From Beijerinckiaceae bacterium (GTDB taxonomy: Bacteria; Pseudomonadota; Alphaproteobacteria; Rhizobiales; Beijerinckiaceae), in the NCBI GenBank assembly GCA_021324915.1, contig JAJPIC010000022.1, positions 61,283 through 125,282 on the forward strand: a stretch of 64,000 nt of DNA, in the 5' to 3' direction. This document shows positions 8,098-16,528 of this stretch, one piece after another. The stretch's first letter is position 1. The number at the start of each line of letters is the position of its first letter. The notes under the pieces are model-generated. The model worked only from the letters and a program-made list of their open reading frames with translations. It made no database searches and was not told the DNA's origin. Both the position numbers and the translations under genes were made by a program.

Positions 8098-9507
8098 TTG
8101 AAGATCCTACCGATCATCATGTGCGGCGGCTCCGGCACAAGGGTCTGGCCGGAGTCGCGCGAGAGCCTGCCGAAACAATTCATTCCCTTGCTCGGAACCC
8201 GCTCGACCTTCCAGATGGCGGTCGACACGGTCTCCGATCCGCTCTTCGAAGCACCGATCATCATCTCGAACCAGGATTATCGCTTTCTCGTTTCCGAGCA
8301 GCTGAAAGAGATCGGGCGCGAGGCGCGCATTGTGCTCGAGCCGGTGAGGCGCGATTCGGGGCCCGCGGTCGCAGTCGGCGCCGAGCTTGCCGCGGAAATC
8401 GCGCCCGAGACGATCGTCGCCATTCTCGCTGCCGACCATGTCGTGCGCAATCCGGACGGTTTCGTCGATTGTTGCCGGCAGGCGGCGATCGCAGCCGCGC
8501 GCGGGTTCATTGTAACCTTCGGCGTCAAGCCGAGCGAGCCGGCGACCGGCTATGGCTATATCCGGACCGGCAAGGCGGTTGTCGAAAGCGGAACGGTGCT
8601 CAAGGTCGAAGCCTTCGTCGAAAAGCCGGACGCGCCGACCGCCGCGAGCTACGTCGCCGCGGGGCATTTGTGGAACGCCGGCAATTTCGTCTTTCGCGCC
8701 GACGTGATGCAGGAGGAATTGCGCCGCTTCGAGCCTTCGATCGACCAGGCCGCCGCACAGGCGCTCGCAAAGGCGCGCAACGATCTCGGCTTTCTTCTGC
8801 TCGACAAGGATGCCTTCGCCAAGGCACCGAAAATCTCGATCGATTACGCGGTGATGGAGCGAACCGAGAAAGCCGCCGTCGTCCCCGCCGACATCGGCTG
8901 GTCGGACGTTGGCACGTGGGCGGCGGTCTGCGAATTGTCGCGCAGCGACAACCAAGGCAATTCGATCCGCGGCCACGGCATCATCATGAACGCGGAGAAT
9001 GTTCACATCCGCTCCGACGAACATTTGACGACTGTCGTCGGTGTAGACAATGTCGTCGTCGTCACCACGCAGGATGCGGTTCTCGTGCTCGACCGCGCGC
9101 ATGGAGACAAGGTCAAGCAACTCGTCGACCGCCTGAAGAGCGAAAACCGGCGCGAAGCCTTAGAGCACAAGAGATGCTATCGGCCCTGGGGCTACTTCCA
9201 ATCGGTCGATCAGGGCGCCCGCTATCAGGTCAAACGGATCGTAGTGAAGCCCGGCGCGCGGCTTTCGCTGCAGAAACATTTCCATCGCGCCGAACATTGG
9301 ATCGTGGTGCGCGGCACGGCGGAAGTGACGCGCAACGACGAAGTCGTTCTCGTTCACGAGAATGAATCGATCTATCTGCCGATCGGGACGATCCACCGGA
9401 TGGCCAATCCCGGCAAGATCGACCTCGAATTGATCGAGGTACAGACCGGCTCCTATCTCGGCGAAGACGATATCGTCCGCTTCGAGGACGTCTACCACCG
9501 GACGTGA
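8098..9507 (+). CDS. manC: Mannose-1-phosphate guanylyltransferase / mannose-6-phosphate isomerase
   Basis: 469 residues starting at TTG 8098, with GGACGGGGG just upstream; the first residues (KILPIIMCGG) fit the family start exactly. N-terminal nucleotidyltransferase with the signature GGSGTRVWP (10-18), then EKPDAPTAASY and NAGNFVFRADV. From about residue 350 a cupin-type phosphomannose isomerase domain (PWGYFQSVDQGARYQVKRI; KHFHRAEHWIVVRGTAEV). Type II bifunctional enzyme making GDP-mannose from mannose-1-phosphate and GTP, precursor of GDP-fucose and mannosylated exopolysaccharide. A GDP-L-fucose synthase gene lies 25 kb away; no phosphomannomutase is in the window. Confidence 0.93.
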   Translation: MKILPIIMCGGSGTRVWPESRESLPKQFIPLLGTRSTFQMAVDTVSDPLFEAPIIISNQDYRFLVSEQLKEIGREARIVLEPVRRDSGPAVAVGAELAAEIAPETIVAILAADHVVRNPDGFVDCCRQAAIAAARGFIVTFGVKPSEPATGYGYIRTGKAVVESGTVLKVEAFVEKPDAPTAASYVAAGHLWNAGNFVFRADVMQEELRRFEPSIDQAAAQALAKARNDLGFLLLDKDAFAKAPKISIDYAVMERTEKAAVVPADIGWSDVGTWAAVCELSRSDNQGNSIRGHGIIMNAENVHIRSDEHLTTVVGVDNVVVVTTQDAVLVLDRAHGDKVKQLVDRLKSENRREALEHKRCYRPWGYFQSVDQGARYQVKRIVVKPGARLSLQKHFHRAEHWIVVRGTAEVTRNDEVVLVHENESIYLPIGTIHRMANPGKIDLELIEVQTGSYLGEDDIVRFEDVYHRT

Positions 9508-9513
9508 GTTTCC

Positions 9514-9587
9514 CGTCCTTGCGAGGAGACCCAAGCGGCGGTCCAGAACCGCTGAAGGCCGGATTGTTTGCCTGCGCCCGCAATGAC
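9514..9587. repeat. Degenerate REP-like palindrome
   Basis: CGTCCTTGCGAGGAG at 9514 and CGCCCGCAATGACC at the far end form the two arms of the element whose canonical form (CGTCATTGCGAGGAG...CGCAATGACG) is scattered through many alpha- and gammaproteobacterial genomes. Here both arms have mismatches. It sits 7 nt after manC and may act as its 3' stem-loop. The rest of the gap to 9762 is AT-richer and holds the presumed promoter of the next gene. Confidence 0.7.
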
Positions 9588-9762
9588 CTCGTTAATCGAA
9601 CGAGCCGGAAATGTGCCGGAAGCCGTTTCCCAAGCTTTTACATTCCATTTACCCAACAAATTAAGATTATCGGTTCCCTAACCAAAAGATTCGAATATTA
9701 AGACTAACGGCTCAGCTTCGCTTATACTTGCGTATCTTCGGATTCGTAATGCGTGGCGAAAA

Positions 9763-10518
9763 ATGAACCGGCGTTTTGCGTCCCTCTGCCTGATCGGCGC
9801 TTCCCTTCTCATCCCTCAAGTCGCGGCCGCGGCCCAGCCTTTCGGTCAGCCGGCGTATAATGTCCCAGGCCAACCGGCACAAACGCAGGCGCCGAGCGCG
9901 CCAGCTTACGGTGGAGGATTTATCGGTGCGGTGCTGACAGGCCTATTCGGACAGGCGCCGCAGGCTGCCTCCTCATATGCGCCCGCGCAGACCGCTCAGG
10001 GCTATTATTCGGGCTATTATCAGAGACCGACACCCGTTTCCTACGGCACGGCGGGCGAGCCAACGCGCGCGATCAACCCGATCTATCAGCGCCAAGAGGT
10101 CGATTACACGGGATCGCAGCCCGCCGGCACGATCCTGATCGATACGCCGAACAAATTTCTCTATCTTGTCGAAAAAGGGCGCAGGGCGCTGCGCTATGGG
10201 ATCGGCGTCGGGCGCGAAGGTTTCGCCTGGTCGGGCGTCGAGAAGATTTCGCGCAAAGCCGAATGGCCCGACTGGACGCCGCCGCCGGAAATGCTCAAGC
10301 GTCGCCCGGATCTGCCGACGCATATGGCGGGCGGTCCCGAAAATCCGCTCGGCGCACGCGCTCTTTATCTCGGTTCATCGCTCTATCGCATCCACGGCAC
10401 GAACGAGCCGGAGACGATCGGCACCAATGTTTCTTCGGGCTGTATACGGATGATGAACGAGGACGTGATCGATCTTTATAATCGCGTGCCGGTCGGGACG
10501 AAGGTCATCGTCATGTGA
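9763..10518 (+). CDS. Secreted L,D-transpeptidase (YkuD domain)
   Basis: 251 residues. Signal peptide 1-23 (hydrophobic LCLIGASLLIPQVAAAA), a low-complexity Pro/Gln/Ala/Tyr linker to about 110, then a YkuD catalytic domain. The catalytic histidine and cysteine are H211 and C227 in HGTN...SSGCIR, the standard HxnSxGCxR arrangement. It should form 3-3 peptidoglycan crosslinks or tether outer-membrane proteins in the periplasm. Its stop overlaps the stop of convergent otsA by 8 nt. The unusually long Tyr/Gln-rich linker may span the periplasm (inference). Confidence 0.92.
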   Translation: MNRRFASLCLIGASLLIPQVAAAAQPFGQPAYNVPGQPAQTQAPSAPAYGGGFIGAVLTGLFGQAPQAASSYAPAQTAQGYYSGYYQRPTPVSYGTAGEPTRAINPIYQRQEVDYTGSQPAGTILIDTPNKFLYLVEKGRRALRYGIGVGREGFAWSGVEKISRKAEWPDWTPPPEMLKRRPDLPTHMAGGPENPLGARALYLGSSLYRIHGTNEPETIGTNVSSGCIRMMNEDVIDLYNRVPVGTKVIVM

Positions 10519-11902
10519 TGAGCTGCATCGCCTCGCTCGAGGAGGAGAGCGCCGCGATGAAATCGCGGCAATAGGTTGCCGCCGTCGTCTGGCAGATCTT
10601 TTCGAACAGCTTTTCGTAGCGCGCCTTGCGTTCGTCCAGCGGCATGATCAGCGCCTGGTGCATCGCTTCGGTGATCTCGTCCGGATCATGCGGATTGATG
10701 ACGATCGCCTCGGTCATTTCCTCGGCGGCACCGGCAAAGCGCGAGAGCACGAGAACGCCCGGGTCCTCCGGATCCTGCGCGGCGACATATTCCTTGGCGA
10801 CGAGATTCATTCCGTCGCGCAAAGGCGTGACGAGCCCGACCCGCGCCTGGCGGTGAAACCCGGCGAGACTCGACCGGGTGACGGCGCGCGTCATATAGCG
10901 CAATGGAACCCAATCGAACTCCGCGTGCCGGCCGTTGATCTCGCCTGCCAGGCGATCGAGCTCGCGCTTCAGGCGCTGATATTCGGTGACGTCCTCACGC
11001 GAGCGCGCCGCAACCTGCAGATATGTGACGTTGAGCCGATGTTCCGGGAAACGGTCGAGCAGGCGTCCGAAAGCCTCGAACCGATTGGGCAGGCCCTTAG
11101 AATAATCCAGCCGGTCGACGCCGATCATCAAGGCGCGCCCTTGCACGGCCTCGTCGAGGCGCAGCGCCGCGCGGCCCTGCACCGCCTTTTTCGCTTGCCG
11201 CGCGAAGGCGCGCGTGTCGATGCCGATCGGCATGGCGCCGACCGTCACCGCATGGCCGTCGAAGAAAATCGGCTGGCCCGGATGATGCGCGACATTGAGG
11301 AAATAGAGAAGGCAATCTTCGAAATCGTGCAGATGTTGATGCGCTTGAAAGCCGACGACGTCGTAAGTGCAGATCATGCGTAGCAGCGCTTCGGCGCGCG
11401 GCACCACGGCAAAGAGGCTCGCGGGGACGAAGGGCACGTGGAGAAAGAAGCCGATCGGGTTTTTTACGCCGAAGGCGCGCAGCGCCATGCCGAGCGGGAT
11501 CAGATGATAATCATGCACCCAGATGAGGTCGGTTGGTTTCAGCAGAGGAATCAGCGCTTTCGCATAGGTGCGGTTGACGTCGAGATAGGCTTCGAAATCC
11601 TCGCGGTCGAATTCGAGCAGGCCCGGCTGGAAATGAAGGAGCGGCCAAAGGACCGAATTGGCGAAGCCGACATAGAAGCGCTTATAGTCTGCTTCCGACA
11701 GATCGATGGTGGCGAAATCGAACTTGCCGGAGGATTCGATTTTGGCCGTCGTATGCGTCTCGGCGGCGATCTCGCCGCTCCAGCCGAGCCAAAGCGCGCC
11801 GTTCTTGAAGACATCGCGCAGCGCGACTGTAAGCCCGCCGGCGCGCGCGCCGCGGAAGGACGGCACCGGGACGCGATTCGATACGATCACGACGCGCGCC
11901 AT
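10511..11902 (-). CDS. otsA: Trehalose-6-phosphate synthase
   Basis: 463 residues from ATG 11902, preceded by GGGAGGAGG at ideal spacing; the frame is open upstream but that part is inside the GH15 gene. GT20 glycosyltransferase: N-terminal VSNRVPVPSFRGARAGGLT (glucose-6-phosphate loop), HDYHLIPLG, DRLDYSKGLPNRFEAF (UDP-glucose contacts) and LRDGMNLVAKEYVA. Makes trehalose-6-phosphate from UDP-glucose and glucose-6-phosphate in the cytosol. Last gene of otsB-GH15-otsA; it overlaps GH15 by 16 nt, so the three are co-transcribed and probably coupled. Confidence 0.95.
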   Translation of the reverse strand: MARVVIVSNRVPVPSFRGARAGGLTVALRDVFKNGALWLGWSGEIAAETHTTAKIESSGKFDFATIDLSEADYKRFYVGFANSVLWPLLHFQPGLLEFDREDFEAYLDVNRTYAKALIPLLKPTDLIWVHDYHLIPLGMALRAFGVKNPIGFFLHVPFVPASLFAVVPRAEALLRMICTYDVVGFQAHQHLHDFEDCLLYFLNVAHHPGQPIFFDGHAVTVGAMPIGIDTRAFARQAKKAVQGRAALRLDEAVQGRALMIGVDRLDYSKGLPNRFEAFGRLLDRFPEHRLNVTYLQVAARSREDVTEYQRLKRELDRLAGEINGRHAEFDWVPLRYMTRAVTRSSLAGFHRQARVGLVTPLRDGMNLVAKEYVAAQDPEDPGVLVLSRFAGAAEEMTEAIVINPHDPDEITEAMHQALIMPLDERKARYEKLFEKICQTTAATYCRDFIAALSSSSEAMQLIT

Positions 11903-13677
11903 AGTGCCTCCTCCCATCCGCGCGACAGGCGCGCGGCCGAATGAATGAGACCGACGTGCGAATAGGCTTGCGGGAAATTCCCCCAAAGCACGTGCGACTG
12001 CGGAAGTATGTCCTCCGACAATAACCCCACGGAATTGCGGACGGAAAGCACTCTTTTGAAGATCTCGCGGGCTTCCTCGCGTCGCCCCGCGAGCGCCAGC
12101 GCATCGACATACCAGAAAGTGCAGACGAGAAAGGCGGTCTCCGGACGGCCGAAATCGTCGGCCTCGTCATAGCGCATCACGAAACCGTCGCGCACGAGGC
12201 GCTTCGAGATCACGTCGAGCGTCTTGGCGACGCGCGGATCATCCGCCGGCAGCAGGCCGATTTCCGGCAAAAGCAGGCACGTGGCATCGGCGATTTCGCC
12301 ATCGAGCACGCCCGAGAGCCAGCCCGACGGCGTCGTGGCGCGGGCGATGATCTCCTTGCGCAGCTTGATCGCGAGCGAATCCCATTCCGCCGCGTCAGCG
12401 CTCTCACCGACCCGTTCGGCAATGAGCGCGAGCCGGTGCAGCGCAGCCCAGCACATGGCGGCCGAATAAGTATGCACGCTGACCCGGCCGCGATATTCCC
12501 ATGGCCCGGCATCCGGCGTGACGACGCAGCGCGCCGCCAGCCGTCCCATGCCGCGCAATTGCCGATAAAGCGACGCATCGCCCGTATGGGTCAGCCGTTC
12601 GTCCCAGAACATCTGCGCCGCCGTCAGGATGATCGATCCATAGACGTCGTTTTGCACTTGCGAGGCGGCCGCATTGCCAACCCTGACGGGGCCCATTTCC
12701 TGATAGCCGCGGAGGGCCGGCGCGAGGCGTTCGGCACTGCTCGTCGAAGACGAAATCGGATAGAGAGGGGCGATCAACACATCCTCTTCGCGCAGGACGG
12801 CGTCGATCACGAATCGGATAAAGCCCTCCATCGTGCGCGTGGCGCCGAGACGATTCAACGCGCCGACAGTGAAAAAGGCATCACGCAACCAGCAAAATCG
12901 GTAGTCCCAGTTGCGCGCCGAGTTCGGCGCCTCGGGGATCGAGGTCGTCAGTGCGGCAACGATCGCGCCTGTGTCTTCGCAGCTGCACAGCTTGAGCGTG
13001 ATAGCGGAACGGATCACCTCGCTTTGCCATTCGAAGGGAACCGAGAGGCCGCGCACCCAAAGTCGCCAATCTTCGATCGTCTGGGCAAGAAAGCTTTGAG
13101 CGAGCGCGTCTGGATTTTCAGGGATCGATTCATCGGGGCCGATGAAAAGACTGATCGGCCGGTCGAGCGCGAATTCGGATTCCTCGAGAATATAAGCGAT
13201 CGCCATGTCCGCCGTGACGCGCAAAGTCGTATTGGCACCCGAGAAGCGGATATGATTGCTGCCGAAGCTGATCGACGGCTTGTCGGAGCCGTAGTTGAAG
13301 ACCGGCCGGATGCGCACTGAGAGGCGCACGCGTTTGGCGAGCGGCTCGACGCGACGCACGAGCATGGGCGGGCGGAAACTGCGCCCATAACGCGGAAAGC
13401 GCGGCGCGAAATCGATCACCCGAACTTGGCCGCCATGCCGATCGGTGATCGTGGTCTCGAGAACCGCGGTATTGGGAATATAGCGCTGGCTCGTTTCCGC
13501 CGCGTCGCGCACCACGACGTCCATGAATCCGCGCGTGGGCTCCTCGCCATCGACCAGCGCGCAGAAGACGGGATCGGCGTCGAGCCTCGGGAAACAGAAC
13601 CAATTATGCCGCGCATTGCGATCGACGAGACTCGCAACGGCGCAATTGCCGATAACCGCCAAATCGAGTGTGCTCAC
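11887..13677 (-). CDS. Glycoside hydrolase family 15 protein (glucoamylase/trehalase-like)
   Basis: 596 residues, usual length for bacterial GH15 enzymes without a signal peptide. Residues 1-230 form the N-terminal beta domain (GNCAVASLVDRNARHNWFC, DADPVFCALVDG), followed by the (alpha/alpha)6 barrel with NWDYRFCWLRDAFFTV, and the second conserved segment GPWEYRG. GH15 members hydrolyse alpha-glucosidic bonds by inversion; some actinobacterial members are trehalases. Position between otsB and otsA suggests a substrate in trehalose or glycogen metabolism, but the sequence alone does not choose. Gap to otsB is 9 nt; overlap with otsA 16 nt. Confidence 0.9.
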   Translation of the reverse strand: MSTLDLAVIGNCAVASLVDRNARHNWFCFPRLDADPVFCALVDGEEPTRGFMDVVVRDAAETSQRYIPNTAVLETTITDRHGGQVRVIDFAPRFPRYGRSFRPPMLVRRVEPLAKRVRLSVRIRPVFNYGSDKPSISFGSNHIRFSGANTTLRVTADMAIAYILEESEFALDRPISLFIGPDESIPENPDALAQSFLAQTIEDWRLWVRGLSVPFEWQSEVIRSAITLKLCSCEDTGAIVAALTTSIPEAPNSARNWDYRFCWLRDAFFTVGALNRLGATRTMEGFIRFVIDAVLREEDVLIAPLYPISSSTSSAERLAPALRGYQEMGPVRVGNAAASQVQNDVYGSIILTAAQMFWDERLTHTGDASLYRQLRGMGRLAARCVVTPDAGPWEYRGRVSVHTYSAAMCWAALHRLALIAERVGESADAAEWDSLAIKLRKEIIARATTPSGWLSGVLDGEIADATCLLLPEIGLLPADDPRVAKTLDVISKRLVRDGFVMRYDEADDFGRPETAFLVCTFWYVDALALAGRREEAREIFKRVLSVRNSVGLLSEDILPQSHVLWGNFPQAYSHVGLIHSAARLSRGWEEALWRAS

Positions 13678-13686
13678 GGGGCTGCC

Positions 13687-14424
13687 TCAGATCTCTGCAA
13701 AACGTTTGAGCCAGGCCCGTACCTCCTTCGGCCGGCCGGCGAAAACCTCGGCGACGTCGAGGGCAAGGCCGCCGCGCGCGAGCGCCGCGGCAAACCCGTC
13801 CCTGTCGGTGACATCGTCGCCAACAAAAACCGGCACGCGGCCGCAAAATGGATCGACGGCCATCAGGCAATCGACCGCGCGGCCTTTGGAGACCGAGCGG
13901 GGCCGGATTTCGAACGCCATTTTCGCTTCGAGCACTTCGAAGCCAAGATTGTGCGAAGCAAGCTCGCAGACGAGCCGCCGCACCCTGGCTTCATACGCAG
14001 GCGCATTGCGATAATGCGCGACGACGTTGTGCGATTTGACTTCCACGAGCACGCCGGGACAGAGGGTTTCCAATTCTTTCAGCGCCTCGACCCAAGCCAG
14101 CGGCACTCTGACGGCGGTCTGGTCATGCAGCCCGTCGGGCAGGCGAATGATCGCTCCGTGTTCTCCGGCAGAGGGCAGGCGCAAAGGCGCGAGCAGCCGA
14201 TCGAGATCGCCGAGTTGTCGGCCGCTGACGATCGCGAGCGCACCGCCGAGGATTCGGGAGGCTGCCTCGAGGTCAGCCGCGAGATCATGCGGAACGACGA
14301 CCGCGTCCGGGCGCGCCGCAATATCGAGCAACGTCCCATCGAGATCGAGAAAGAGGGCCCAGTTCCGCTCCGGTCTGGGCGCGACGGCAACCTGCCGTGC
14401 TCGGGTCAAGCCCGGATCAGCCAT
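13687..14424 (-). CDS. otsB: Trehalose-6-phosphate phosphatase
   Basis: 245 residues from ATG 14424, chosen for the GGAGAAGGA just upstream; an earlier in-frame ATG at 14511 lacks a good site. HAD-superfamily phosphatase: motif I DLDGT (27-31, nucleophile D27), motif II in LAIVSGRQL, and the motif III/IV region KGRAVDCLM...VFVGDDVTDRDGF. Removes phosphate from trehalose-6-phosphate to give trehalose, an osmo- and desiccation protectant. First gene of the otsB-GH15-otsA operon, so its promoter should lie in 14425-14753. Confidence 0.94.
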   Translation of the reverse strand: MADPGLTRARQVAVAPRPERNWALFLDLDGTLLDIAARPDAVVVPHDLAADLEAASRILGGALAIVSGRQLGDLDRLLAPLRLPSAGEHGAIIRLPDGLHDQTAVRVPLAWVEALKELETLCPGVLVEVKSHNVVAHYRNAPAYEARVRRLVCELASHNLGFEVLEAKMAFEIRPRSVSKGRAVDCLMAVDPFCGRVPVFVGDDVTDRDGFAAALARGGLALDVAEVFAGRPKEVRAWLKRFAEI

Positions 14425-14753
14425 TATCCTTCTCCAGGGGTCCAATGCTGTATGATCTTGCGCCGGAATTCCGGCATATAACGGTCGGGGTCCAAAAGCC
14501 ATCCCGGTCAAATCATTAGAGGTGAATTGACGCGGCGCGTGCCCCCTCCCCCGAGCGGGCGAGGATGTGAAGGAGCCATAAAAATCGTGCCGGTCAAGCT
14601 CACGGATATGTCAGGTGACTTGACGCTCCGAGTGGCCATGCCGAGCGAAACATTCGGATGAGCCGATCCGTATAGACGGGTAAGCCGGAGCATTGGACGC
14701 AAAGTACGATCCAAAAGCATGAAGGCGATGATCCTGAAGATTTAGAGGCGCCG
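14425..14753. other. Divergent intergenic region, otsB and cytochrome b
   Basis: 329 nt separate the two divergent start codons. No gene is supported: the minus-strand open frame of 70 codons (14508-14720) has no recognisable family and no ribosome site. A palindromic GGAATTCC lies near 14463. I found no exact EcfG motif: the nearest match on the otsB side has AACG at about 14477 with a poor partner. Promoters for both genes presumably lie here but I cannot place them confidently. Confidence 0.5.
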
Positions 14754-15572
14754 ATGTCCGAGATCGCCCTGAAAAAAAGTCCTGCCCGGCGCGTCACGAT
14801 CCGAAGGCATGGCGTCATCGTTCGCCTCACGCATTGGATCAATGCCTTCGCCTGGATTTTTCTGCTCATGAGCGGGTTGCAGATCTTCAACGCCCATCCG
14901 GCGCTCTATTGGGGCAAGCAATCGAATTTCGACCGTCCGTTCCTTTCGATGACCGCCTCGACGCAGGATCCGACGCGCGGGGTGACTTGGATCGCGGGCC
15001 ATGCCTTCGACACGACCGGCTGGTTCGGTGTCTCGAAGAGAAATGGCGAGCTGACGCAGCGCGGCTTTCCGGAGCTCATGACCTGGCCCGGCGAACAGGA
15101 TCTCGCGACAGGCCGGCGCTGGCATTTCTTTTTCGCTTGGCTTCTGGTGATCAACGGTTCCGTCTATCTGATCGCGGGCCTGCTCAGCCGTCACTTCAGC
15201 CGCGATCTTCTGCCGACCTGGCGCGACATTCGCCAGATCCCCCATTCGATCTTCGAACATCTGCGGCTGAGGTTCCCGCACGAGCGGCGCTACAATGTTT
15301 TGCAGAAGCTCGCTTATTTTTCCACCGCCCTCATCGCGCTCCCTCTGATGGTGCTGACCGGGCTCACGATGTCGCCCGGCATGGATGCCGCCTTTCCTTG
15401 GCTGCTCGAAATCTTCGGCGGGCGTCAATCGGCTCGCTCGATCCATTTCTTCACGGCGAGCTTTCTTGTTCTCTTCGTCGTGGTGCACCTCGCCATGGTG
15501 CTGATTTCCGGCGTCTTCAACAATCTGCGTTCGATGATCACCGGACGCTATGTCGTCGAGGAGGAACCCTGA
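14754..15572 (+). CDS. Cytochrome b561-like membrane subunit
   Basis: 272 residues with four hydrophobic segments, each carrying a candidate heme-ligand histidine: RLTHWINAFAWIF, GRRWHFFFAWLLV, a third helix about 182-205, and RSIHFFTASFL/VVVHLAMVL. It belongs to the cytochrome b family that serves hydrogenases, formate dehydrogenases and molybdenum enzymes as quinone-linked membrane anchors. Its stop overlaps the start of the molybdopterin oxidoreductase (TGATG), so the two are almost certainly partners in one redox complex at the inner membrane. Confidence 0.88.
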   Translation: MSEIALKKSPARRVTIRRHGVIVRLTHWINAFAWIFLLMSGLQIFNAHPALYWGKQSNFDRPFLSMTASTQDPTRGVTWIAGHAFDTTGWFGVSKRNGELTQRGFPELMTWPGEQDLATGRRWHFFFAWLLVINGSVYLIAGLLSRHFSRDLLPTWRDIRQIPHSIFEHLRLRFPHERRYNVLQKLAYFSTALIALPLMVLTGLTMSPGMDAAFPWLLEIFGGRQSARSIHFFTASFLVLFVVVHLAMVLISGVFNNLRSMITGRYVVEEEP

Positions 15573-16399
15573 TGGCCCCCAAGGTCCTCGTTTCGCGCCG
15601 TCGCCTGCTCGGCATTGGCGCGGTCGGCGCCGGTTCGCTCTTGCTCGGCGGCTGTGACGATTCCGTCTCGGAAAATCCAAAACTGCTCGATTTCATCGAT
15701 AAGGCCGCGGCGTTCACTTATCGCGCCCAGCGGCTAATCCTGCCGCGCGGCGCGCTGGCACCGGAATATTCCGAAATGGACGTTGCAGCGGTCTTTCGTC
15801 CGAACGGATCGACGAGTCCATCCGATCCCGCCTATCGGGCGTTGGCGCGCGGCAATTTCGCCGATTGGCGGCTCAAAGTCGATGGGCTCGTCGAGCGGCC
15901 CATGCAGCTCTCGCTCGCCGATCTGCGCGCGTTGCCGGCGCGCACGCAGATTACCCGGCACGACTGCGTCGAGGGCTGGAGCTGCATCGGAAAATGGACG
16001 GGCACGCCGCTCTCGGAGGTCCTCAATCGCGCCGGCGTCAAACCGCAAGCGAAATTCGTCCTCTTCCATTGCGCCGATAAGTTTTCGCAAGCCGGCGTGC
16101 CGGACGCTTTCGATCCGAACCAGTCGGATACGGTCGACGGCGGCGGGGTGAATTATTACGAGAGCATCGATTTCGTCGATGCCTATCACCCGCAGACGCT
16201 GCTCGCCTATGGGCTGAACGGCCAGGCTCTACCGGTCACCTATGGCGCGCCGCTGCGCCTGCGGCTCGGGCGCCAGCTCGGCTATAAACAGGCGAAATAT
16301 GTGATGCGGATCGAACTTGTCGATTCGTTCCGCCGGTTCGGCGCCGGCAGGGGCGGCTATTGGGAAGACCAGGGCTATGAATGGTATGCGGGGATCTAG
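15572..16399 (+). CDS. Molybdopterin oxidoreductase, sulfite-oxidase family, probable Tat lipoprotein
   Basis: 275 residues from ATG 15572 with GAGGAAC upstream. N-terminus SRRRLLGIG resembles a Tat signal and runs into a lipobox LLLGGC (C28), so it may be exported folded and lipid-anchored. The sulfite-oxidase molybdopterin fold is shown by RHDCVEGWSC, whose first Cys is the expected molybdenum ligand, and by GAPLRLRLGRQLGYKQAKYV near the C-terminus. It lacks a heme domain, so electrons should pass to or from the cytochrome b encoded just upstream. The substrate is unknown; MsrP-type (methionine sulfoxide) or sulfite-oxidising activity are the family options. Confidence 0.86.
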   Translation: MAPKVLVSRRRLLGIGAVGAGSLLLGGCDDSVSENPKLLDFIDKAAAFTYRAQRLILPRGALAPEYSEMDVAAVFRPNGSTSPSDPAYRALARGNFADWRLKVDGLVERPMQLSLADLRALPARTQITRHDCVEGWSCIGKWTGTPLSEVLNRAGVKPQAKFVLFHCADKFSQAGVPDAFDPNQSDTVDGGGVNYYESIDFVDAYHPQTLLAYGLNGQALPVTYGAPLRLRLGRQLGYKQAKYVMRIELVDSFRRFGAGRGGYWEDQGYEWYAGI

Positions 16400-16422
16400 C
16401 CTTGAGACAGTGAAGGGCGCCC

Positions 16423-16459
16423 CTTCCCCGGACGGCGCGTGGCGCCGATCCGGGATCCA
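16423..16459. repeat. Dispersed GC-rich palindrome, CCGGACGGCGC type
   Basis: CCCGGACGGCGC (16427-16438), a 3-nt loop, then GCGCCGATCCGGG (16442-16454) and GATCC. The same hairpin is present at 57234-57265 and, reversed, once in each unit of the tandem array at 40 kb. It lies between two convergent genes, where it could act as a bidirectional stem-loop, though no T-run follows. Confidence 0.75.
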
Positions 16460-16528
16460 GACAGGTTCAAAAGCTCTTGCCTCGATCCCCGATCGCCCTC
16501 GGCGCGGGCGCGTGCGGGGAGGCAGGTG

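Noticed and set aside
14508..14720. Minus-strand 70-codon open frame between otsB and the cytochrome gene
   Set aside because: No ribosome site, no recognisable family, and it overlaps the presumed promoter area.
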